From an uncultured Collinsella sp. (GTDB lineage Bacteria; Actinomycetota; Coriobacteriia; Coriobacteriales; Coriobacteriaceae), in NCBI GenBank assembly GCA_958437495.1, contig CAUBOH010000012.1, positions 6,153 to 70,152 on the forward strand: DNA of 64,000 bases, given 5' to 3'. Both the position numbers and the translations under genes were made by a program. Below, piece after piece: positions 49,175-60,162 of the stretch (the stretch's first letter is position 1; every line of letters begins with the position of its first letter). The notes beneath the pieces were generated by a model. The model was not told the DNA's origin. It worked only from the letters and a program-made list of their open reading frames with translations, and ran no database searches.

Positions 49175-51616
49175 TTACATCAAATCATAGGCGTCGACGT
49201 CAACGCTCACGCTCACGCCGCGCACGGAGCCCGCCTCTTTGAGGCAGGCGTCGATATCATCAGAGACATGGTACCCTACCGGCGACTTCACAAGCAGATG
49301 GAAGCGGTAACGGTCCTTGGCTCTCTCGATTACACACGAAGCCGGGCCCAGCACCTGGGGAACGGCACTCCCCACCCGCAAAAAGTCGGGCGCGGCGGCG
49401 TGCCAGCGGCGCTTAAGGAGCTTTGCGATGCGCCCGATATAATCCTGCGCATCGTCGCGGCTTGCCGACCACACCAAAATGTTGACCAGGCGCACGAACG
49501 GCGGATACAGTGCGTCGCGGCGCTGGTCTAGGTCATAGTCGGTAAAGATCGAACGGTCATGCTCGGCGACGGCGCGAATGACCGGGTCCTCGGGCAGATA
49601 GGTCTGGATGATGACCTCACCGGGGCGATCGCCGCGGCCGGCGCGGCCGGCGACCTGCTCGAGCAGGTCGTAGGCACGCTCCCCCGCTCTAAAATCGGGC
49701 AGCTTGAGGGCGAAATCGGCATTGACCACGCCCACGAGCGTGACCTCGGGAAAATCGAGGCCCTTGGCAATCATCTGGGTACCCAGCAGCACCGCGCAAT
49801 CGGCCGCATCGAACTGCTCAAGCAGCTTTTTATGTGCGTCCTTACCACGCGTGGAATCGGCGTCCATGCGTATGATGGCGACGTCCTCGGGCAGCATCTG
49901 ATGCAGCGCGTCCTCAATCTGTTGCGTACCCAGGCCCATTTTTGCCAGGTAGCGGCTGCCGCACTTGGGGCAGCGACTCGTGGGCGCGGGATACGGCTGC
50001 ACGCGCCAGGACGAACCACAGGTGTGGCACTGCAGCGTATGGGTGCGCTCGTGGTACGTAAGCGCCGTGGAGCAGTGGTTGCAGGTGGGAACGCAACCGC
50101 ACTCGCGGCACATCAAAAACGGCGCAAAGCCGCGGCGGTTATGCAGCAGCACGGCCTTCTCGCGACGCTCGACCACACGCTCCAGGCCTTCCATCAGCGG
50201 TTTTGAAAACATGGAGCGGCTGCCGTGAGAAAACTCACGGCGCAGGTCGGCAATGCGGACCGTGGGCAGCACGGCGTGTCCCGGGCGTTCGGGCATCTCG
50301 ACGCGCGTCCAGGTGACACCGTTATACGTGCCGCGGCGGCAGCGGTCGAGAGCCTCGGCAGAAGGCGTGGCCGAGCCCAACACAAGCGGGCAGCGGTAAC
50401 GCCGCGCCATCTCGGCCGCCACCTCGCGCGCGTGGTAGCGCGGACTGGAGCCCTGCTTGTAGCTGGTCTCATGCTCCTCGTCGATGATGATGAGTCCAAG
50501 GTCGCTGAGCGGGCAAAAAAGCGCCGAACGGGCTCCCACGACCACGCGGGCCGCACCGCTGGCAACCATATCCCACTGGTCCAGGCGCTCGCCGGCCGAA
50601 AGGCGCGAATGGAACACGGCGACCGTCTCGCCAAAGCGCGAGCGGAAGCGGCCGACGGTCTGAGCCGTCAGTGAGATCTCGGGCACGAGCACGCAGGCCG
50701 AGCGGCCGGCCGTGAGCACGCGCTCGATGGCGGAAAGGTAGACCTCGGTTTTGCCGGAGCCCGTAACACCGTCCACGAGTACCACGTCGCCGTGCGCATC
50801 CAGGCGAGCGCGCTCAATCTGCGCGAGCGCCTGCTGCTGGCCGTTGGTAAGTGCGACCGGCGCCTTGCCGCTCGCGGAGGACAGCGTAGTCTGCTCGCTG
50901 CAACCGCGCCAGGCACGGCGCTCCTCCACCACCACGACGCCGCGTTTTTCGAGCGCCTTGATGGTCGCCGACATGCTGTTATAGAGCAGGTTGAGGTCGC
51001 GCGTCGTAACGGGGCCGCACTGGAGCGCCTCGATGAGCTGGCGCTGGCGAACGGCGGTCTTGGGCGGCGTATAGTCGAAGCCCTCGGGCGTGAGCATGAC
51101 CCAGCGGTTTTGAATAGGCTTGACGGCGGGGCGCTCAACCGACCATGCGCCGTCATCGCCCTTGACCACGCGCGGGCTGCCGCCCGGAGGCAAAAACAGG
51201 CGCAGGCACTCGGAAAGCGTCGCGACGTACTCGCGGCTCATCCAGCGCGCGATGCGGGCAGCCTCGGCGGTAAAGAGCGGTTTGCTAAGGATGGCTTCGA
51301 CAGGCTTGATGCGCGAAGGGTCGAGGGCGTTATTTCCTTGCAGGTCGTCCAGCTCGGGCGCAATGTCGACGATGTAGCCTGCGGCGGCACGGTTGCCAAA
51401 GTGGACCAGGACCGTCGATCCGACCCGGGCCTCGTCGGCAAGGGACTCGGGGATGCCATAGGCAAAGGGCTCGGACAGTGCACGGGTGGGAATATCGAGG
51501 ACCACGCTCGTGTAGGCGGCGATGGGCTCGGGCTTGGCCGAGGCAGCACCGGATGCCGGCGCCGCCAGAGCCTCCTGCGGTTCCGGCGAACCAAACAGCG
51601 ACAGTTGCTCGGCCAT
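49175..51616 (-). CDS. priA: Primosomal replication protein PriA (helicase)
   Basis: An 813-aa DNA helicase for replication restart. The N-terminal DNA-binding part precedes Walker A LVDGVTGSGKTEVYL, the box DEEHETSYKQ and GSATPSAEAL. The eight-cysteine zinc region is clear (CRECGCVPTCNHCSTA, then CHTCGSS and CPKCGSRY), followed by GAGERAYDLLEQ-type helicase motifs (VAGRAGRGDRPGEVIIQT). The start at 51616 is set by GGAGG; the frame extends 13 codons further without a site. Confidence 0.94.
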   Translation of the reverse strand: MAEQLSLFGSPEPQEALAAPASGAASAKPEPIAAYTSVVLDIPTRALSEPFAYGIPESLADEARVGSTVLVHFGNRAAAGYIVDIAPELDDLQGNNALDPSRIKPVEAILSKPLFTAEAARIARWMSREYVATLSECLRLFLPPGGSPRVVKGDDGAWSVERPAVKPIQNRWVMLTPEGFDYTPPKTAVRQRQLIEALQCGPVTTRDLNLLYNSMSATIKALEKRGVVVVEERRAWRGCSEQTTLSSASGKAPVALTNGQQQALAQIERARLDAHGDVVLVDGVTGSGKTEVYLSAIERVLTAGRSACVLVPEISLTAQTVGRFRSRFGETVAVFHSRLSAGERLDQWDMVASGAARVVVGARSALFCPLSDLGLIIIDEEHETSYKQGSSPRYHAREVAAEMARRYRCPLVLGSATPSAEALDRCRRGTYNGVTWTRVEMPERPGHAVLPTVRIADLRREFSHGSRSMFSKPLMEGLERVVERREKAVLLHNRRGFAPFLMCRECGCVPTCNHCSTALTYHERTHTLQCHTCGSSWRVQPYPAPTSRCPKCGSRYLAKMGLGTQQIEDALHQMLPEDVAIIRMDADSTRGKDAHKKLLEQFDAADCAVLLGTQMIAKGLDFPEVTLVGVVNADFALKLPDFRAGERAYDLLEQVAGRAGRGDRPGEVIIQTYLPEDPVIRAVAEHDRSIFTDYDLDQRRDALYPPFVRLVNILVWSASRDDAQDYIGRIAKLLKRRWHAAAPDFLRVGSAVPQVLGPASCVIERAKDRYRFHLLVKSPVGYHVSDDIDACLKEAGSVRGVSVSVDVDAYDLM

Positions 51617-51656
51617 GGTCCCTGTACCTCCCATCCCATGCGTCTTCAGAAACAAG

Positions 51657-51680
51657 AGCCCCGCTCGGGTGAACGGGGCT
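51657..51680 (-). terminator. Hairpin after gltX
   Basis: AGCCCCG/CGGGGCT stem on the minus strand followed by CTTGTTTC; a modest terminator between gltX and priA. Confidence 0.6.
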
Positions 51681-51704
51681 CGGATACATGCGTTTACGCA
51701 GCTG

Positions 51705-53180
51705 CTACAGCGCCATCGTGCGGGCGCGGTCGATGCGCGCCAGGCAGTCGTCGCGACCGACGAGCGCCATGGTCTCGCCCAGCGGAGGGCTCACCATGTT
51801 GCCGCAGACGGCGACGCGCACGGCCTGGAACACCACGCGCTTCTTGAGGTCCATCTGCTCGGGCAGCGGCTCAAGCGCGGCGTCGATGGCCTCGGAGGTC
51901 CACTCGGTAACACCCTCGAGCGCAGCCTTGGCAGCGTCCAGAATGGCACCCATACCTTCCTTGGCCAGGCCCTTGTTGACGGACTTCTCGTCATACTCGA
52001 GCGTCTCGACCGTGGCAAAGATGGGGGCGGCGACGGTCACGGCGTCGGCCGGCATCTTAGTGCGCGGCTTAACGATGGCAGCGAGCGCGTCGATCCAGTC
52101 CTCGCCGTACTCGACGTTACCCTCGATGAGGCCCGCCTCGTGCAGCTCGGGGACCATGATCTCGTCGGCAAACTGAGCGTCGGACATGCCGTTGATGTAC
52201 TCGGCATTGACCCAGTCGAGCTTCTTGGGGTCGAAAGTCGCGGGGTTCTTGGAGATGCGGTCGAGCGAGAACTTGCTGGCCAGGACATCGCGCGGGATGA
52301 TCGTGGTCTCGCCGTCGAGCGACCAGCCGAGCAGCGCCAGGTAGTTGACGAAGGCATCGGACAGATAACCGGCGTCGCGGTACTCCTCCACCGAGGTGGC
52401 GCCGTGGCGCTTGGAGAGCTTCTTGCCGTCGGCGCCCAGGATCATGGAGATGTGGGCGAACGTGGGCACGGGCGCACCGAGGGCCTCGTAGACCATGACC
52501 TGGCGCGGGGTGTTGGACAGGTGATCGTCGCCGCGGATGACGTGCGTAATCTTCATCATGGCGTCGTCGACGACGGTCGCGAAGTTGTACGTGGGCGTGC
52601 CGTCGGAGCGGAAAATGACAAAGTCGTCGAGCTCTTTGGCATCGAAGGTCACCTCGCCGTGGACGGCATCGTGGATGACGACGTCGCCGCGGTCCTCGGG
52701 CACCTTGATGCGCAAGACGTAGGGCTCGCCGGCCTCGATGCGGCGACGGGCCTCCTCGGGATCAAGATCGCGGCAGCGACGCTGATAGCCCTGGAAGGGG
52801 TCCTTGCGCTCCTGCGCGGCTTTGCGGTCGGCTTCGAGCTGCTCCTTGGTGCAGAAGCAGGGATAGGCCTTGCCCTCGTCCCAAAGCTTCTGGGCGGCCT
52901 GCTTGTACAGGTCCAGGCGCTCGGTTTGGGCGTAGGGGCCATAGTCGCCGCCCACCTCGGGACCCTCGTCCCAGTCCAGGCCAAGCCAACGCATGGCGCG
53001 CAGAATGATCTGCGTGTTCTCGTCGGTGGAGCGGGTGGGGTCGGTGTCGTCGATGCGCAGGATGAACGTGCCGCCGTTTGAGCGGGCGAAAGCCCAGTTA
53101 TAGATAGCGGTGCGGGCGCCGCCGATGTGCAGCTTGCCCGTCGGTGAGGGTGCAAAGCGGACGCGAACGTCTGATGCCAT
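51705..53180 (-). CDS. gltX: Glutamyl-tRNA synthetase
   Basis: A 491-aa class I synthetase. The signature APSPTGKLHIGGARTA lies at the N-terminus, the glutamate/tRNA-binding region contains RIDDTDPTRS, and the KMSKS-type loop reads KLSKRHGATS near residue 245. The C-terminal anticodon-binding helical domain is complete. The start at 53180 follows a GGAG; the longer frame has no family sequence. Whether it is discriminating or also charges tRNA-Gln cannot be told from this. Confidence 0.96.
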   Translation of the reverse strand: MASDVRVRFAPSPTGKLHIGGARTAIYNWAFARSNGGTFILRIDDTDPTRSTDENTQIILRAMRWLGLDWDEGPEVGGDYGPYAQTERLDLYKQAAQKLWDEGKAYPCFCTKEQLEADRKAAQERKDPFQGYQRRCRDLDPEEARRRIEAGEPYVLRIKVPEDRGDVVIHDAVHGEVTFDAKELDDFVIFRSDGTPTYNFATVVDDAMMKITHVIRGDDHLSNTPRQVMVYEALGAPVPTFAHISMILGADGKKLSKRHGATSVEEYRDAGYLSDAFVNYLALLGWSLDGETTIIPRDVLASKFSLDRISKNPATFDPKKLDWVNAEYINGMSDAQFADEIMVPELHEAGLIEGNVEYGEDWIDALAAIVKPRTKMPADAVTVAAPIFATVETLEYDEKSVNKGLAKEGMGAILDAAKAALEGVTEWTSEAIDAALEPLPEQMDLKKRVVFQAVRVAVCGNMVSPPLGETMALVGRDDCLARIDRARTMAL

Positions 53181-53263
53181 GGATATCTCCTCGATTGCAG
53201 GATGGATGTCTAACCGCACCAGTATAAAGCAACAATGCGACCTCCGCACAAAGGGCACCGACC

Positions 53264-53349
53264 CACTCATTGGGGACAGACATAAATGACCAGTCTTTGG
53301 AAACGTTCTTAGTTTAAGGCTGGTCATTTAAGTCTGTCCCCAATGAGTA
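53264..53349. repeat. 86-bp inverted repeat in the gltX-metK divergent region
   Basis: Arms of 30 bp (53264-53293 and 53320-53349) match with two mismatches and contain TCATTGGGGACAGAC and TAAATGACCAG; the 26-nt loop is AT-rich. No ORF. It is 84 nt upstream of the gltX start and 109 nt upstream of metK. Confidence 0.85.
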
Positions 53350-53458
53350 GGTGCGGAAAGGGTGTGAATGTTGGATTTACGCGCTATGATGTGTCCTTGC
53401 ATACAGAGCCTGGCGGAATGGTAACGGTCGCCGGGACACGTTATTCGAAAGGACAATC

Positions 53459-54739
<1,281 letters not shown>

Positions 54740-54778
54740 GCTAGCGGCAAAAGTTGCAACCACATATCGATACACCAA

Positions 54779-54813
54779 AAGAAGTACCGGCTCCAACCGG
54801 TACTTCTTTATTT
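54779..54813 (+). terminator. Terminator after metK
   Basis: AAGAAGTACCGG, loop CTCCAA, CCGGTACTTCTT, then TATTT. Confidence 0.9.
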
Positions 54814-54904
54814 AAACGGTGGTGAAGATGTTTCGATATGCAAGGTAAGACACGTCCCTAGCTAATGAATTTTGCAGCACGAGCGCCTCTACCATGTATC
54901 CTTA

Positions 54905-55025
54905 GTCCCGAGGGGCGGGGCATAAGGTCGATCGCGAGTTCCGCACGAGCCGGAGAGCACTTAATGTGCTCTCCGTGCGAGCAGGACTGTCCGAGCAGGC
55001 GACCTTATGCCCCGCCCCTCGGGAC
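54905..55025. repeat. 121-bp palindrome with conserved core, copy 2
   Basis: Perfect 26-bp arms (54905-54930 and 55000-55025, from GTCCCGAGGGGC to GCCCCTCGGGAC) enclose a 69-nt core. The core shares CCGCACGAGCCG, AGAGCACTTAATGTGCTCT and CGTGCGAGCAGGACTGT with 48476-48611. One stem pair differs as A-T there and G-C here, a compensatory change. The arms are unrelated to those of the other copy apart from GTCCC/GGGAC at the ends. Confidence 0.9.
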
Positions 55026-55048
55026 GACGGGATAGAACAGGAGCGCAT

Positions 55049-56656
55049 ATGGCAGGCAAGCCGCAAACACTAGCTACGACCTCGGCATTCGAGATCTTGG
55101 GCCCCGTCATGGTCGGCCCCAGCTCATCGCACACCGCCGGCGCCCTGCGCTGCGCCCAGGTTGCCGCCAGCCTGCTGGAAGGCCGCATCACCAAGGTCAC
55201 CTTTGGCCTGTGGAACTCCTTCGCGCACACCTACCGCGGCCACGGCACCGACCGCGCGCTCGTCGCGGGTATCCTGGGCCTCGATACCGACGACGAGAAC
55301 ATCAAGCAGGCCTTTGACCTCGCGTGTGAGCAGGGCCTCGAATATTACTTTGACATCAAGGGCGACGACGCCTCAATCCACCCCAACACCGTCGACATCG
55401 AGATGGTCGACGACGCGGGCTCTACGGCGCAGGTCCGCGGCGAGAGCCTCGGCGGCGGCAAGATGCGCATCAGCCGCATCAACGGCGTCGGCGTCGACAT
55501 CTCGGGCATGTATTCCACGCTCTTCGTGGCGCATCAAGACGTCCCCGGCGTGCTCGCCGCGCTCACGAACCTGCTCGCCTACGCGCATGTGAACATCGCC
55601 TTTTGCCGCACCTACCGTACCGAGGTGGGCGGCCAGGCCTACTCCGTGTTTGAAACCGATGGCACTCCCGACGACACCGTCGTCCCCATGCTGCGCAAGC
55701 TCGACAATGTCGATTACGCCACCTTCATTGAGCTTCCCGGTTCGGCCTCATCGCTCTCCCCCGGCGTCTCGGCCAAGGAGATCTTCGACGACGGCGAGCA
55801 GCTGCTTGACGCCTGCGGCGAACTGGGCCTCAACATCGGCGCCGTCATGGCCGTGCGCGAGGCACGCCTGACCGGCGAGCAACACGCCGTCGCTTCCATG
55901 CGTCGCGTGCTCGAAGTCATGAAAGACGAGACCACGACCCCCATCGCCAATCCGCAGCGATCGCTCGGCGGCCTCATCGGCGGCGAGGCCAAACTTGTCG
56001 ACGCCACCGGCCACAACGGCCTGAGCTCCAGCTTAATGGGCGCCGTCCAGACCGAAGCCGTAGCACGCGCCATGGCCGTACTCGAGCGCTCCGCTACCAT
56101 GGGCGTGATCGTCGCCGCCCCCACGGCAGGCTCCGCGGGCGTCGTCCCCGGCTGCGTGCTGGCGCTGGCCGACCACCTGCAGCTCGATGACGAGCAGATC
56201 ATGGACGCCCTCTACTGTGCCGCCGCCATCGGCCTCAACCTCACCACGAGCGCCTGCGTCGCCGGCGCCGAGGGCGGATGCCAAGCCGAGGTGGGAAGTG
56301 CGGCCGCCATGGCCGCCGCCGCGCTGGTGCAGATGCTCGGAGGCACGCCCGAGCAGGCACTCGACGCCAGCTCCATCGCCCTGAGCAACCTGCTGGGCCT
56401 GGTCTGTGACCCGGTGGGCGGCCTCGTGGAGGTGCCGTGCCAAAACCGCAATGCTATCGGCGTGGCCGCGGCATTTAGCTCGGCGCAGCTTGCACTTGCC
56501 GGCATCAAGAGCCTGGTGCCGTTTGACCAGATGGCGCACGTCATGCTCTCCGTGGGTCACGCGCTGCCGGCCACCTTGCGCGAGACGGCAAAAGGCGGCA
56601 TCGCACAGGCCCCGGCTGCACTTTCGGCCTGTGCCAGGTGCGGCGCGTGCGGGTAG
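55049..56656 (+). CDS. L-serine ammonia-lyase, fused beta-alpha form (Fe-S)
   Basis: A 535-aa enzyme deaminating L-serine to pyruvate. The N-terminal beta domain opens with GPVMVGPSSSHTAGALR and includes an ACT-like segment near residue 160-210. The alpha domain carries the [4Fe-4S] cysteines in GGCQAEVGSA and VCDPVGGLVEVPCQNRNA, and PTAGSAGVVPG. The C-terminal cysteines CARCGACG are also family-like. The start at 55049 has GGAGCG upstream. It follows metK after 309 nt of terminator and palindrome and has its own transcription unit (inferred). Confidence 0.94.
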   Translation: MAGKPQTLATTSAFEILGPVMVGPSSSHTAGALRCAQVAASLLEGRITKVTFGLWNSFAHTYRGHGTDRALVAGILGLDTDDENIKQAFDLACEQGLEYYFDIKGDDASIHPNTVDIEMVDDAGSTAQVRGESLGGGKMRISRINGVGVDISGMYSTLFVAHQDVPGVLAALTNLLAYAHVNIAFCRTYRTEVGGQAYSVFETDGTPDDTVVPMLRKLDNVDYATFIELPGSASSLSPGVSAKEIFDDGEQLLDACGELGLNIGAVMAVREARLTGEQHAVASMRRVLEVMKDETTTPIANPQRSLGGLIGGEAKLVDATGHNGLSSSLMGAVQTEAVARAMAVLERSATMGVIVAAPTAGSAGVVPGCVLALADHLQLDDEQIMDALYCAAAIGLNLTTSACVAGAEGGCQAEVGSAAAMAAAALVQMLGGTPEQALDASSIALSNLLGLVCDPVGGLVEVPCQNRNAIGVAAAFSSAQLALAGIKSLVPFDQMAHVMLSVGHALPATLRETAKGGIAQAPAALSACARCGACG

Positions 56657-56855
56657 ACAACCCAACTCCCAGGCGACCCGGTGGTACGAACGCTTATGTA
56701 TGGGAATTGCCCCAGGTAAAGTTATTCCACCGGGTGTCGTGAACTTCCTCTAGCTGCTACTGTTTCCATACCACAATCAACAGGCTAATCGCTATAATGC
56801 AAGCCCAGATAAAACACGATGAGCCGCAAGGCGAAACTCGAAGGATATGCAAACG
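56657..56855 (+). promoter_or_regulatory. Leader with -10 TATAAT before the L,D-transpeptidase gene
   Basis: GCTATAATGC (TATAAT at 56793-56798) lies about 58 nt before the start; the -35 is weak. No terminator for the serine lyase was clear. Confidence 0.5.
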
Positions 56856-58601
56856 ATGTCGCAAAACGACCGCACCCAATTGATTCCCGATCCACAAAAG
56901 CCCAGCAGACAGACCGGCGGTGTGCAGGCACCGCGCCCCATCGCGCCTACACACAACCAGCATCATCGTGCAGGCGGGCACGCCTCGCAGCAGCGTAATC
57001 GTCAGGCATACCAGCAGCATCAGCAATACCAGGGTCATCAACAGCACCCTGCAGGAAACAATACCCCCAACCAGGGCCCATCGCACGCGCGCCACAACGC
57101 ACCCACAGACAAGCGCGGGGCAGGCAAAAAGTCCGGCAAGAAAACGACCCTCTTTGTCGTCTTGGGTCTCGTTGCCATCGTCTACATCGTAGGCGTCGTG
57201 GCGTTCTCGCAGGTAGCATACCCCAACACGACCATCGCCGGCGTCGACGTCTCGCTCTCCAATGCCTCATCGGCCGCCACCAAGGTGAGTTCGGCCTGGA
57301 AGCACTACAAGCTCACCGTTACGGGTGACGACTTTAGCTGGACCTACCAACCCGAGTCCGAAGAGCCCATCGTCGACGGCGAGGCTGCCGCAAAAGAAAT
57401 CATCGGCCACAACGAGGCCTTCATCTGGCCCGTTCGTCTGGTCGAGTCGCTCAGCGGTAAAACCAACAACAACGCTGCCACCGAATCGGTCGATTTAGAC
57501 CAGGACGTCGATCTGTCCATGCTTTCGGACGCCTTCGACCAGAAGCAGTTCGAAGAGGACTTGGGCGCCGCCATCGACGAGTTCAACGACGGTCGCTCGG
57601 GAACGTTCGAGGCTAGCAGCTCATACGACGAGGATGCCGGAAAGTTTACCGTCGAAAAGGCCCGTTCCAACGAGAAGATCAATCGCGAACACGTCATTAA
57701 ATATGCCGAGATTCAGCTTGCCGCGCTTTCGGATACCGTCGACATCAACAAGATCGGCAACGACGCCTACGAACCTCTTAACGGCACGCTCACCAACGAC
57801 CAGATTCAGGCCGCATGTGACGCCGCTAACAATTTCCTGGGCGTCAATGTGACGCTAAAGCTCAACGGCGAGGACGCCGGCAAGGTCGACGGCAGCTCCG
57901 TGCTGCAGTGGATTAGCTTTGCCGATCCGGCCAATCCCACGCTCGACACGTCGCAGATCAGCGGCTGGGCCGCGGAATTCGCCAATGGCTTTAACACTGT
58001 GGGTTCCACCCGCTGGTGGAAGCGTGCCGATGGCAAGGAGTGCGCGGTCGAGGGCGGCGACTATGGCTGGTCCATCGACAGCGACACCCTCGCCAAGCAG
58101 GTCGAAGACGCCATCAACAACAAGCAGACCGGCGAGATCGAAATTTCGTACTCCAAGAAGGCCGACACATTTACCGCCAAGGGCGAGCCCGACTGGAAGG
58201 CCTATATCGACGTCGACCTGTCCGAGCAACATGCGCGCTACTACGACGAGAGCGGCAACATCGTGTGGGAGGCCAACTTTATTTCTGGCAAACCGGGCGA
58301 AGACGCCACCCCCGAGGGCGTATGGCAGATCAACAGCAACGATGGCGCCAGCAAACTCATCGGTGCCAAGGACCCCGAGACCGGCAAACCCAAGTACGAG
58401 AGCCCGGTCAGCTACTGGATGCCGTTCGAGGGCAATATGGTCGGATTCCACGATGCCACCTGGCAAAACGATTCGAGTTTCGATAACGCCGAATCGTACA
58501 AGTGGTGCGGTAGCCACGGTTGTATCAACCTGCGCCTTTCAGATGCCAAGGCGCTGCACGATTGCATCAAAGTCGGTCTGTGTGTGGTCGTGCACTCGTA
58601 A
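56856..58601 (+). CDS. L,D-transpeptidase (YkuD) with peptidoglycan-binding domain
   Basis: A 581-aa single-pass cell-wall enzyme. The first 90 residues are a cytoplasmic, disordered, glutamine/histidine/proline-rich segment; a membrane anchor (TTLFVVLGLVAIVYIVGVVAF, about 96-116) follows. The outside part has a VanW/PG-binding-type domain (NTTIAGVDVSLSNASSA, residues about 125-230, possibly repeated) and ends in a YkuD catalytic domain with HDATW and the active cysteine in GSHGCINLR. It should form 3-3 crosslinks or anchor proteins. The start at 56856 is preferred over an ATG 9 nt upstream that sits too close to AAGGAT. Confidence 0.92.
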   Translation: MSQNDRTQLIPDPQKPSRQTGGVQAPRPIAPTHNQHHRAGGHASQQRNRQAYQQHQQYQGHQQHPAGNNTPNQGPSHARHNAPTDKRGAGKKSGKKTTLFVVLGLVAIVYIVGVVAFSQVAYPNTTIAGVDVSLSNASSAATKVSSAWKHYKLTVTGDDFSWTYQPESEEPIVDGEAAAKEIIGHNEAFIWPVRLVESLSGKTNNNAATESVDLDQDVDLSMLSDAFDQKQFEEDLGAAIDEFNDGRSGTFEASSSYDEDAGKFTVEKARSNEKINREHVIKYAEIQLAALSDTVDINKIGNDAYEPLNGTLTNDQIQAACDAANNFLGVNVTLKLNGEDAGKVDGSSVLQWISFADPANPTLDTSQISGWAAEFANGFNTVGSTRWWKRADGKECAVEGGDYGWSIDSDTLAKQVEDAINNKQTGEIEISYSKKADTFTAKGEPDWKAYIDVDLSEQHARYYDESGNIVWEANFISGKPGEDATPEGVWQINSNDGASKLIGAKDPETGKPKYESPVSYWMPFEGNMVGFHDATWQNDSSFDNAESYKWCGSHGCINLRLSDAKALHDCIKVGLCVVVHS

Positions 58602-58734
58602 CGCAGCCAACGTCTACAACAAGTAAACAGTATGACGACCAAAACTTACAGTAGCGTCATCCGCAGCTTCTGTACGCCCGCCTATCGCGACGGGCGTATA
58701 TACTTATCGGAGTCATATCGATAAAGGAGACGCT

Positions 58735-60162
58735 ATGTCCAAGGTCCCCACGATCAATCCGGGTCCTGACGATTCCGATCGCATGCCCCAAGATGCCACC
58801 GAGACCCTGCCGATTATCAGCGCTGCAGACACCAAGCAGCCCCAAACGAGTCTCGACAATTCGACCGATATCTCCGATGAAGAAGCCTATGCAAAGCTCA
58901 AGGCAAAGCGTGCCGAGCGTCGGCGCAAAAAGCTCATCCGACGCGGTATCGCCGTCGGTGTCGTTGTTGCCATCGCGCTCATTGCCATCATCGCAACGCT
59001 GGTCATCAACGCGCAACCCGCAGGCACCAACGGACCGGTGACCGACATGGTCACCGAAGGCACGTTTACCACCACAGTCGAAGCCAAGGGGCAGCTTAAG
59101 CCCATCTTGGCATCGGTCGTCTCCCCTTCTGTCGACGGTACGGTTGAAAAGATCAACGTGCAGGCCGGACAGAGCGTCAACGAGGGCGACGTGCTCATGA
59201 CGATTAAAAATGACGAGCTCGACCGCAATGTGGCAGAGGCGCAGCGCGCGGTGGCCGCAGCGCAGGAAGACCTCGCCAACGCACAAAAGGCAGCAGCGGC
59301 AGCCCAGGCTGATCCAGCGATAGATGCAGACACCAATGCCGCAGCGGGGGCCATAAGCAGCGATGCCGCCGACACGGGCGCCATATCGAGCGCACAACGC
59401 AACCTGGCGTCGGCTCAGGCGACCCTAGACCAGGCTAACGCCAAGGCCGCCGAGCGCACAGTGACGGCCCCCAGCTCGGGCAGCATCGTAGAGCTCAACG
59501 CCAAGGTGGGTGCCACGGTAACGGGCGGCATGATCATGGGCGAAGGCGACAACAGCGGCGGCAAGCAGTGCATGCAGATCGCCGACCTGTCCAAGATGAA
59601 AGTCACCGTGCAGGTGGGCGAAAAAGACATCGCCAAGATCGCCGTGGGTCAAAGTGCCAACGTCACCTATCCTGCCTTTCCGGATATCGTGAGCCAGGGA
59701 ACGGTCACGGCGATTGCTTCGGTAGCAAACACCGACCCCAGTTACGGCGGCAGCGGTAGCGTGACCTTCAACGTCGATATTTTGATCGAGTCGCCCGACG
59801 CGCGGCTTAAGCCGGGCATGACCGCTGAGGTCTCAGTCGTAACCGAGAAGCTCGATGACGTGGTGATGGTGCCGACGATGGCCCTGATGACTGAGGACGG
59901 CGAGAACTATTACGTCAATCTGGCGACCGATAGCGAGGGAAAGGAAACCCGCCGCGTACAGGTGACCGTTGTGACCCAAAACGACAACGAGGCCGTGATC
60001 GGCAAGACGCAGATCAAGCGCGATGACCAGGGCAACGAGGTCAATGCTGGTATTCCCGTAACCAAACTGCGCGACGGAGATACCATCGTGGTTGACACCG
60101 GTGCCAGCACGACGGCCGACGGCGGCGACTCCGGCAGCATGCCCGCCGACGAGGGCATGTAA
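58735..60162 (+). CDS. HlyD/MacA-family membrane-fusion-like adaptor subunit
   Basis: A 475-aa protein with a 65-residue cytoplasmic leader, a membrane anchor (IAVGVVVAIALIAIIATLVI), a biotinyl-lipoyl-like half (VSPSVDGTVEKINVQAGQSVNEGD), an alanine-rich coiled coil (about 165-240), the second lipoyl half (TVTAPSSGSIVELNAKVGATV) and a beta-barrel. It is the extracytoplasmic partner of the ABC pair that follows: its TAA overlaps the next ATG (TAATG). Export of a peptide, antibiotic or cell-wall compound is inferred from the MacAB type only. Confidence 0.9.
   Translation: MSKVPTINPGPDDSDRMPQDATETLPIISAADTKQPQTSLDNSTDISDEEAYAKLKAKRAERRRKKLIRRGIAVGVVVAIALIAIIATLVINAQPAGTNGPVTDMVTEGTFTTTVEAKGQLKPILASVVSPSVDGTVEKINVQAGQSVNEGDVLMTIKNDELDRNVAEAQRAVAAAQEDLANAQKAAAAAQADPAIDADTNAAAGAISSDAADTGAISSAQRNLASAQATLDQANAKAAERTVTAPSSGSIVELNAKVGATVTGGMIMGEGDNSGGKQCMQIADLSKMKVTVQVGEKDIAKIAVGQSANVTYPAFPDIVSQGTVTAIASVANTDPSYGGSGSVTFNVDILIESPDARLKPGMTAEVSVVTEKLDDVVMVPTMALMTEDGENYYVNLATDSEGKETRRVQVTVVTQNDNEAVIGKTQIKRDDQGNEVNAGIPVTKLRDGDTIVVDTGASTTADGGDSGSMPADEGM

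Noticed and set aside
53350..53458. SAM riboswitch upstream of metK
   Set aside because: The leader is short and lacks the multi-helix SAM-I or SAM-II type signatures; only a palindrome and a promoter-like box are seen.
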